Part shown: piece by piece, positions 1 through 6,084 of the stretch
How the letters are laid out: the number at the start of each line of letters is the position of its first letter
Numbering within the stretch: position 1 is the stretch's first letter
From: Cellulomonas carbonis
GTDB lineage: Bacteria > Actinomycetota > Actinomycetes > Actinomycetales > Cellulomonadaceae
Direction of reading: 5' to 3'
Length of the DNA: 64,000 nt
NCBI RefSeq assembly: GCF_014636275.1
Contig: NZ_BMEB01000004.1
Coordinates: 1-64,000, forward strand
The notes under the pieces: model-generated
Told to the model about the DNA's origin: nothing
Database searches by the model: none
Seen by the model: the letters and a program-made list of their open reading frames with translations, nothing else
Made by a program: the position numbers and the translations under genes

Positions 1-78
1 GCCGCCGTCGGGTACGCGCTGCGCAAGCTCGCCGTCGACGCCCCCGCCGCCGCGGTCCGCCAGCCCGTCACCGTCTGA
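1..78 (+). CDS. C-terminal end of an unidentified protein (partial)
   Basis: Frame 1 is open from the left edge to a TGA at 76-78 and encodes the last 25 residues, ending PVTV. The codons have the strong third-position G/C bias of the real genes here, and a hairpin follows 28 bases after the stop. The visible peptide is alanine- and valine-rich with no diagnostic motif, so I do not recognise the family. The start and most of the gene lie outside the window. Confidence 0.5.
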   Translation, partial: AAVGYALRKLAVDAPAAAVRQPVTV

Positions 79-553
79 CCCCGGGCTCGCACGGACCCGG
101 ACGACCCGTCGCCGACCTGACCGGCGACGCGGACCTCGATCCGCCGGCCCGCAGCGCACACCCTGGGAGCGCAACGGCGACGATCCCCTCACAGCCCTTC
201 CCAGGGCGTCCGGCCCCGTCCACCACAGGTGGGCGGGGCCTCGACGGTTCTCGGGGCTGGATGGGTCGCGACGGTGTCCCGACGGCTCGCACGACCCGGT
301 CCGCCCGCCACCCGTGGCGAGGTGCGACCTTCCCTGGGCTGCGGGGCAGCGGCGACGACTCCTCAGGCCCTCCTGGGGTGGACCTCATCGCGACGAGGCC
401 GAGTGGGGTCGTGACGGTACTCGTCGGTGCGGATCTGCCGACACACGGGAGCCCCGTAGGCCGCACGACCTCGGGTCATCAGGTCCTTCTCATGACGCCC
501 GCCGGCTGTCCACAGCCGGGGCGGACGCCGGCTCGGATGTCGGTGGCTGTCGC
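79..553. other. intergenic stretch without a recognisable gene
   Basis: About 475 bases separate the partial gene from the promoter of the DUF222-HNH gene. The only structures I can support are the hairpin at 107-129 and the promoter/operator starting at 554. The open reading frames that cross this stretch lack ribosome-binding sites and have atypical Arg/Pro/Ser-rich translations, so I treat them as spurious. Confidence 0.5.
107..129 (+). terminator. hairpin after the partial gene
   Basis: CGTCGCCG (107-114) and CGGCGACG (122-129) pair perfectly over 8 bp around a 7-base loop. It lies 28 bases after the stop of the leftmost gene. No T-run follows, as is common in GC-rich actinobacteria, so terminator function is an inference. 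Confidence 0.5.
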
Positions 554-559
554 TAGATT
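554..559 (+). promoter_or_regulatory. -10 element of a probable leaderless promoter
   Basis: TAGATT fits the TANNNT -10 consensus and ends 7 bases before the GTG at 567. Transcription would start at or next to the first base of the start codon, giving a leaderless mRNA. No Shine-Dalgarno sequence precedes the GTG, which agrees with this. Confidence 0.6.
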
Positions 560-574
560 CGCACACGTGTTCGA
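559..574 (+). promoter_or_regulatory. SOS box (LexA operator)
   Basis: TCGCACACGTGTTCGA matches the actinobacterial/mycobacterial SOS box TCGAAC-N4-GTTCGA at 11 of 12 defined positions, the exception being C for A in the first half. It overlaps the last base of the -10 hexamer and the GTG start, an ideal position for repression by LexA. DUF222/13E12-type genes of mycobacteria are known to carry SOS boxes, which supports the reading. Confidence 0.7.
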
Positions 575-2312
575 TCCCGGCTCTCCCGATGCGTCTGGCG
601 GAGGTGTGCCCTCGCCCCCGGGGGCGAGCTCCCGCCGCGCCGACGGCGCGCCCGGCTCGGCCACGCCGACGGCGTCACCGAGGGCCGCGTCCGGGTCGAC
701 CACGCCGACGGCGTCACCGGTCGCCGCGGACGGCGCGGACCCGAGCGGTGGGGAGGCTGCTCGGACGCCCCTGCCCGCCGAGGCGGCTGCTCGGACGCCC
801 CTGCCCGCCGAGGCGGCTGGTCGGACGCCCCGCCCCGTCAAGGCGGCTGCTCGGACGCCCCTGCCCGCCGAGGCGCTCGACGCGCTGCTCGCCGCCGAGC
901 CGTCGGGCGCCCAGGCGGACGAGCTGGCGGCGGTCGACCTCGGGGTGGTGGACGACGCCCGCCTCGCCGCGCTCGTCGCGGCGTGGGACAAGGTCGCGTC
1001 ATGGGTCGCGGTCCAGCAGGCGGCCACGATCCACGAGCTCGCTCGCCGCGAGCCACCCAGGCCCGCTCGGGAGTCGTTCGCCGCCGACGAGGTCGCGTGC
1101 GAGCTCGCGGTCACGCGCCGGGCCGCTCAGCGGCTCGTCGACCGAGCATGGGCGCTCGCCGACCACCCGGACGTCCGGGCCGAGGCGGAGAGCGGCCGCG
1201 TGAGCATCGCGAAGGTCGACGCGATGCTGGCGGCAACGGCCCACCTGCGAGCGGATCAGGCCGCCGTCGTCCACGCGCGTGTCCTGCCGCGCGCTGCGGG
1301 TCGCACGGTCCCGCAGGTCCGCTCGGATGCACGGGCGGCCGAGCAGGAGCTGGATCCTGCTGCTGCGACCGCGCGCCACGAGCTCGCCGCCGCGGACCGG
1401 GCCGTCTGGCTCCGTCCTGCCCCCGACTCGATGACGTGGGTGACCGCCTACCTGCCGGCTCCCGGGGCGGCGGCGCTGATGACCGCGCTCGACGCCCTCG
1501 CCGCAGCGGCCGCGCCGGAGGACGGCCGGGGTGTCGACGCCCGCCGCGCCGACGCCCTCACCGACCTCGCCCGCACCGTGCTCGACCGTGGGACCGACCT
1601 TGCCGGTGCAGCGCTCCCCACGCGCCACCGTCGGCGACCGCACCTGCAGGTCACCATGACGCTGCCCGCGCTGTGCGGTGCCTCGGAGGCGCCCGCCGAG
1701 CTCGCCGGCTACGGGCCCGTCCCGGCCGCCCTCGCCAGGCGGATCGCCGTGGAGGCCGCGTGGACGTTCCTCGCGGTGGACCCGGCGACGGGGCAGGTCG
1801 TCGACCGATCGGCCTCGGCCTACCGTCCGAGCGCCGCCGTCGCGGCAGCGGTCCTCGACCGGGACGTCACGTGCACCTTCCCCGGTTGCGCCGTGCCCGC
1901 CAGCCGCTGCGACCTCGACCACATCGTCCCGTTCGACCCGGACGCCGACCCCGCACGCCAGACCAGGACGGGCAACCTCGCGGCGCTGTGCCGCCACCAC
2001 CACCGGCTCAAGACGCACGGCGCGTGGACGCCGAGCCGCGACCCGGCGACGGGTGTCACGACCTGGACCAGCCCGACCGGCTCGACCTACACCCGCGACC
2101 CGCATCCGGTCCCCTGGGAACCGGAACCCCTTCCCCGGCGCGACAAGCCGCGCCTGGTCGACGCCGACGACCGCGGCGACAGCCCGCGCCTCGTCAACAC
2201 GGGCTTCGTCATGACCTCGGGTGTCCGCACGGACGCGACCGGAGGCGGCGACGGTTCCAGCGCGCATGTCACGGGTGGCCCTCCGACGCGAGCGGATCTG
2301 CCGCCGTTCTGA
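567..2312 (+). CDS. DUF222 / HNH endonuclease family protein, SOS-controlled
   Basis: 581 aa from the GTG at 567. An upstream start at 261 is formally open but lies before the promoter. A low-complexity N-terminal third containing a decapeptide repeat is followed by a DUF222 domain (about residues 110-390). A C-terminal HNH nuclease domain (about 430-490) has the CTFPGC and CRHHH zinc-binding elements and the catalytic DLDHIVPF histidine. The family is the multicopy actinobacterial DUF222-HNH ('13E12 repeat') group. Nuclease activity is expected from the motif, but the biological role is unknown. The SOS box at the start codon implies induction by DNA damage. No intron, intein or transposase accompanies it. 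Confidence 0.85.
   Translation: MFDPGSPDASGGGVPSPPGASSRRADGAPGSATPTASPRAASGSTTPTASPVAADGADPSGGEAARTPLPAEAAARTPLPAEAAGRTPRPVKAAARTPLPAEALDALLAAEPSGAQADELAAVDLGVVDDARLAALVAAWDKVASWVAVQQAATIHELARREPPRPARESFAADEVACELAVTRRAAQRLVDRAWALADHPDVRAEAESGRVSIAKVDAMLAATAHLRADQAAVVHARVLPRAAGRTVPQVRSDARAAEQELDPAAATARHELAAADRAVWLRPAPDSMTWVTAYLPAPGAAALMTALDALAAAAAPEDGRGVDARRADALTDLARTVLDRGTDLAGAALPTRHRRRPHLQVTMTLPALCGASEAPAELAGYGPVPAALARRIAVEAAWTFLAVDPATGQVVDRSASAYRPSAAVAAAVLDRDVTCTFPGCAVPASRCDLDHIVPFDPDADPARQTRTGNLAALCRHHHRLKTHGAWTPSRDPATGVTTWTSPTGSTYTRDPHPVPWEPEPLPRRDKPRLVDADDRGDSPRLVNTGFVMTSGVRTDATGGGDGSSAHVTGGPPTRADLPPF
753..872 (+). repeat. 30-bp coding tandem repeat in the HNH gene
   Basis: Four consecutive copies, the first 27 bp and the others 30 bp with a few mismatches, encode variants of the decapeptide EAAARTPLPA. 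They lie in the low-complexity N-terminal region, before the DUF222 domain. The high identity at DNA level suggests recent slippage or unequal exchange. Confidence 0.85.
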
Positions 2313-2361
2313 CCCTGCGGCTGCTACCAGGTGGTCCGCGGGACGTTGGGTCGACCCCGCC

Positions 2362-2403
2362 GGGCGTCGGCCGCCGGGCGTCGGCCGCCAGGCGTCGGCC
2401 GCC
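2362..2403. repeat. three 14-bp intergenic tandem repeats
   Basis: GGGCGTCGGCCGCC occurs at 2362-2375 and 2376-2389, followed by a copy beginning with A at 2390-2403. A decayed partial copy follows. They sit between the HNH gene and the prfC promoter. Confidence 0.75.
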
Positions 2404-2416
2404 AGGCCTCCCGCGA

Positions 2417-2422
2417 TAGAGT
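2417..2422 (+). promoter_or_regulatory. -10 element upstream of prfC
   Basis: TAGAGT fits TANNNT. Transcription would begin near 2430, and the ribosome-binding site AGGAGA at 2439-2444 then lies 3 bases before the ATG at 2448. No convincing -35 was found because the 14-bp repeats occupy that region. Confidence 0.45.
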
Positions 2423-2447
2423 TGCAGGCCGCCCACCCAGGAGAACG

Positions 2448-4247
2448 ATGACCGCCGTCCCGACGACCGGCGCCTCGACGGCGGCGGTCACAGAGCCTCC
2501 CGCTGACCAGGCGCCCGCGGCGCCCGCCGATGCCGCGCCGGCCGCGCCCGCTGCCGCCGACACCACCCGCGCCGACGCGCCTCCCGCCGACACCACCCGC
2601 GCGGACGCGCCTCCCGCCGACACCACCCGCGCCGAAGCCGCCCCCGCCCGAGCAGGGGCCACGCCCGCGCCGACGGGCACCACGGCCGCCGTCGTCGGGC
2701 CGCGGCGGAGCATCGCCGTCATCTCGCACCCGGACGCGGGCAAGTCGACGCTGACCGAGGCGCTCGCCCTGCACGCGCGGGCCATCCAGGAGGCGGGTGC
2801 GGTCCACGGCAAGGGCAACCGCGCGGGCGTCGTCTCGGACTGGCTCGAGATGGAGCAGAAGCGCGGGATCTCGATCACGTCGGCGGCGCTGCAGTTCACG
2901 TTCGAGCACGTCGTCATCAACCTGCTCGACACCCCGGGGCACGCGGACTTCTCGGAGGACACGTACCGCGTCCTGACGGCGGTGGACGCCGCGGTGATGC
3001 TCCTCGACGCCGCGAAGGGTCTCGAGCCGCAGACGCTGAAGCTCTTCGAGGTCTGCCGTCGCCGTGGCATCCCGGTCATCACCTTCGTCAACAAGTGGGA
3101 CCGTCCGGGTCGGTCGGCCCTCGAGCTCTGCGACGAGCTCGAGACGCGCATCCAGCTCCAGCCGACGCCGATCACCTGGCCCGTCGGCGAGGCCGGAGAC
3201 TTCCAGGGCCTCCTCGACGTGCGGTCACCCGACACGGTCACCCTCTACCGCCGCGCACCCGGAGGCGCCCTCCTCGCGGAGGAGGAGCACCTGACCACCG
3301 AGCAGGCGCACGAGCGACTCCCGGACCGGATGCCCGACGCCGTGGACAGCATGGGTCTGCTGCCGGAGTTCGACGCCGAGTCGTTCCGCGCGGGCCGCAC
3401 CTCGCCGCTGCTCTTCGGCGCCGCGTTGACCAACATCGGGGTCCGCCAGCTGCTCGAGGTCGTCGCCACGTTGGCGCCCGCACCCGGCCCCCGCGAGGAC
3501 GTCGCCGGGCACGTCCGGCCCCTCGACGCGCCGTTCAGCGGGGTCGTGTTCAAGATGCAGGCCGGGATGGACCCCAACCACCGCGACCACGTCGCGTTCC
3601 TGCGGGTCAACTCGGGTGTGTTCCGCCGCGGGAGCGTCTACACGCACGCCCAGACCGGACGCGCGTTCGCGACCAAGTACGCGTCGTCGGTGTTCGGCCG
3701 GTCCCGCGAGGTCGTCGACGAGGCCTACCCGGGCGACATCGTCGGACTCGTCAACGCGACCGCGCTGAGCGTCGGCGACACGTTGTACGACCCCGAGGGC
3801 CCCGCGGTGCGGTTCCCGCCGATGCCGGTCTTCGCACCCGAGCACTTCCTCTCCGCGCGCGTCGCCGACCCGGGCCGCTCCAAGCAGTTCCGCAAGGGCA
3901 TCGCGCAGCTCGAGCAGGAGGGCGTGGTGCAGGTCCTGGTCTCCGAGGCCCGCGGCGACGGCGAGCCGATCCTCGCGGCCGTCGGTCCGCTGCAGTTCGA
4001 GGTCGCCTCGTTCCGCATGGAGCACGAGTTCCGCGCGCCCATCCGGACCGTCCCGCTCGGCTACGGCGTCGCGCGGCTCGCCACGGACCGCGACGCCGAG
4101 CTGCTCGCCGGGACGTCGGGTGTCGAGCTCGCGCACCGGACCGACGGCGTCCGCCTCGCGCTCTTCCGCGACGTCTGGCGCATGCGCGGCCTCCAGCGCG
4201 AGCGCCCCGAGCTCGAGCTGCCCCCGCTCCTCGCCGACGCCGACTGA
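2448..4247 (+). CDS. prfC: peptide chain release factor 3
   Basis: 599 aa translational GTPase that recycles release factors RF1/RF2 from the ribosome. The G domain starts near residue 90 with ISHPDAGKST (P-loop), then DTPGH (G3) and NKWD (G4). Domains II and III follow with typical RF3 sequence to the C-terminus. The start is set by AGGAGA at 2439-2444. About 85 Ala/Pro/Thr-rich residues precede the G domain and make the protein longer than the roughly 530 aa usual for RF3. They include three near-perfect decapeptide repeats. The gene stands alone between the HNH gene and the phospholipase D gene. Confidence 0.95.
   Translation: MTAVPTTGASTAAVTEPPADQAPAAPADAAPAAPAAADTTRADAPPADTTRADAPPADTTRAEAAPARAGATPAPTGTTAAVVGPRRSIAVISHPDAGKSTLTEALALHARAIQEAGAVHGKGNRAGVVSDWLEMEQKRGISITSAALQFTFEHVVINLLDTPGHADFSEDTYRVLTAVDAAVMLLDAAKGLEPQTLKLFEVCRRRGIPVITFVNKWDRPGRSALELCDELETRIQLQPTPITWPVGEAGDFQGLLDVRSPDTVTLYRRAPGGALLAEEEHLTTEQAHERLPDRMPDAVDSMGLLPEFDAESFRAGRTSPLLFGAALTNIGVRQLLEVVATLAPAPGPREDVAGHVRPLDAPFSGVVFKMQAGMDPNHRDHVAFLRVNSGVFRRGSVYTHAQTGRAFATKYASSVFGRSREVVDEAYPGDIVGLVNATALSVGDTLYDPEGPAVRFPPMPVFAPEHFLSARVADPGRSKQFRKGIAQLEQEGVVQVLVSEARGDGEPILAAVGPLQFEVASFRMEHEFRAPIRTVPLGYGVARLATDRDAELLAGTSGVELAHRTDGVRLALFRDVWRMRGLQRERPELELPPLLADAD
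2556..2645 (+). repeat. 30-bp tandem repeat in the RF3 N-terminal extension
   Basis: Three in-frame 30-bp units encode ADTTRADAPP, ADTTRADAPP and a diverged ADTTRAEAAP. They lie wholly inside the non-conserved extension, ahead of the GTPase domain. Confidence 0.9.
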
Positions 4248-4374
4248 CGGGCGAGTCGAGGACAGGTCCGGCGTGGCCCCGAGCGGCGACCCCGCATCAC
4301 ACGCGCGAGGGACACCGGACCGTCGTGGCGGCCGCTCCCCAGCGGGGACGGCGCGGCTGTGCCACGGTGGGGGG

Positions 4375-6033
4375 GTGGCCAGGTTCCCGCTCTCCCTCGT
4401 GGACGGGGTGCGCCTCACGGCGGGCGACGAGTTCGCCGTCCCGACCGCGACCCGCGAGGAGCGGGACCACGCGTGGTTCCTGAGCGCGTCGCAGCGCGGC
4501 AACCCGGCGACGTGGCTGCGCCCGTGGAGCCAGGGCAACGCGGTCCGCACGCTCGCGCACGGCAAGCCGTACTTCGCGGCGCTCGCCGACGCCGTGGACG
4601 ACACGCGGGCGGGTGACCTCGTGCTCGTCGCCGCCTGGCGCGGCGACCCCGACGAGCTGGTCCGCGACGACGGCACGACGGTCCTCGACCTCTTCGCCGC
4701 CGCGGCGCGACGAGGCGTCGACGTCCGGGGGCTCATGTGGCGCTCGCAGCTCGACCGGATGCGGTTCTCGCGCAAGCAGAACCGTCGCCTCGCGCGGGGC
4801 CTCAACGCCGCGGGTGCCGAGGTGCTCCTCGACCAGCGCGTCCGTCCGTTCGGCAGCCACCACCAGAAGTTCGTCGTCGTCCGCCACCCCGACCGCCCCG
4901 AGGACGACGTCGCCTTCCTCGGCGGGATCGACCTCGCGCACAGCCGTCGCGACGACGTCGACCACGCGGGCGACCCGCAGAAGATGCCCTTCGCCAAGTG
5001 GTACGGGGGCAGCCCGGCGTGGCACGACGTCCAGATCGAGGTCCGTGGCCCCGCCGTGCGCGACGTCGAGGAGACGTTCCGCGAGCGCTGGCACGACCCG
5101 GCCGCGCTGTCCCGTCGCCCGTGGCAGCTCCTCCCGCACCACGTCGGCCCGCCCGAGCGACGCGCCGAGCCGCTCCCGCCCGCACTGCCCGACCCGCCCG
5201 AGGCCGGCACGTGCGCGATCCAGCTCCTGCGCACGTACCCCAACCGGCGGCCCGGCTACCCGTTCGCGCCGCACGGCGAGCGCTCGACCGCGCGCGGGTA
5301 CGCCAAGGCGCTGCGCCGCGCGCGCAGGCTCGTGTACCTCGAGGACCAGTACCTGTGGTCGGACAACGTCGCGCAGGTCTTCGCCGACGCGCTCGAGCGC
5401 GAACCGGGCCTCCACCTCGTCGCCGTGGTGCCCCGCTTCCCGGACCAGGACGCCGAGTTCAGCATCCCGGTCGTCCGCCACGGGCACTCGCAGGCGCTCG
5501 ACATCGTCCAGCGCGCGGGTGGCGACCGCGTCCTCGTGCTCGACGTCGAGAACGAGCACGGCGACCCCGTGTACGTGCACGCGAAGGTGTGCGTGGTCGA
5601 CGACACCTGGGCGACCGTCGGCAGCGACAACTTCAACCGCCGGTCCTGGACGCACGACTCGGAGCTCACCGCGGCGATCGTCGACGAGGCGTTGGACCCG
5701 CGCGAACCCCGCGACCCCGGCGGCCTCGGCGACGGCGCGCGCGTCTACGCACGCGACCTGCGGCTCGAGCTCTGGCGCGAGCACCTGGGCCTCACCGACG
5801 ACGACGGCCTCGTCGACCCGGACGAGGCGATCGCGACCCTGCGGCGCAGCGTCGCGGCGCTCGACGCGTGGTACGACGGCGGGCAGGTCGGCCCACGTCC
5901 GCCGGGTCGCCTCCGCCGCCACCTCCTCGAGACGCCGACGGCGTGGCAGCGCGTGCTCGCGTCACCGGCGTACCGCGCCGTCGTCGACCCCGACGGGCGC
6001 CCGCCCCGCATGAAGGTCCGCGGGCACCACTGA
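4375..6033 (+). CDS. phospholipase D-like (HKD superfamily) protein
   Basis: 552 aa from GTG 4375, where conserved sequence begins. The longer upstream frame from 4120 overlaps prfC and is rejected. Two HxKx4D-type catalytic motifs are present: HHQK near residue 162, with the acidic/GG part in DVAFLGG, and HAKVCVVDD near residue 402, followed by GSDNFN. The two motifs form one active site in the PLD superfamily, which acts through a phosphohistidine on phosphodiester bonds of phospholipids. No signal peptide or membrane segment is evident, so it should be cytoplasmic or peripheral. It is monocistronic, with a convergent terminator separating it from the next gene. The substrate is not predictable. 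Confidence 0.85.
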   Translation: MARFPLSLVDGVRLTAGDEFAVPTATREERDHAWFLSASQRGNPATWLRPWSQGNAVRTLAHGKPYFAALADAVDDTRAGDLVLVAAWRGDPDELVRDDGTTVLDLFAAAARRGVDVRGLMWRSQLDRMRFSRKQNRRLARGLNAAGAEVLLDQRVRPFGSHHQKFVVVRHPDRPEDDVAFLGGIDLAHSRRDDVDHAGDPQKMPFAKWYGGSPAWHDVQIEVRGPAVRDVEETFRERWHDPAALSRRPWQLLPHHVGPPERRAEPLPPALPDPPEAGTCAIQLLRTYPNRRPGYPFAPHGERSTARGYAKALRRARRLVYLEDQYLWSDNVAQVFADALEREPGLHLVAVVPRFPDQDAEFSIPVVRHGHSQALDIVQRAGGDRVLVLDVENEHGDPVYVHAKVCVVDDTWATVGSDNFNRRSWTHDSELTAAIVDEALDPREPRDPGGLGDGARVYARDLRLELWREHLGLTDDDGLVDPDEAIATLRRSVAALDAWYDGGQVGPRPPGRLRRHLLETPTAWQRVLASPAYRAVVDPDGRPPRMKVRGHH

Positions 6034-6041
6034 GGGCCCGG

Positions 6042-6064
6042 GGGGGCAGGTCGGACGTGCCCCC
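6042..6064. terminator. bidirectional terminator hairpin
   Basis: GGGGGCA (6042-6048) pairs with TGCCCCC (6058-6064) around a 9-base loop. It sits in the 51-bp gap between the stops of two convergent genes. Confidence 0.65.
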
Positions 6065-6084
6065 GGGGAGCAGCCCCCGCCTCG

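Noticed and set aside
261..566. N-terminal extension of the DUF222-HNH gene from 261
   Set aside because: The -10 hexamer and SOS box at 554-574 place transcription start at about 567, and the upstream translation is low-complexity without a ribosome-binding site.
753..872. Short regular repeats considered as a CRISPR-like array
   Set aside because: The units are contiguous, in frame and coding, with no spacers.
999..2942. 647-codon minus-strand open frame antisense to the HNH and prfC genes
   Set aside because: It lacks a ribosome-binding site, has Arg/Gly-rich composition typical of shadow frames in very GC-rich DNA, and crosses two well-supported genes.
3225..5243. 672-codon minus-strand frame antisense to prfC and the PLD gene
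   Set aside because: The same shadow-frame composition; the opposite strand has clear family motifs.
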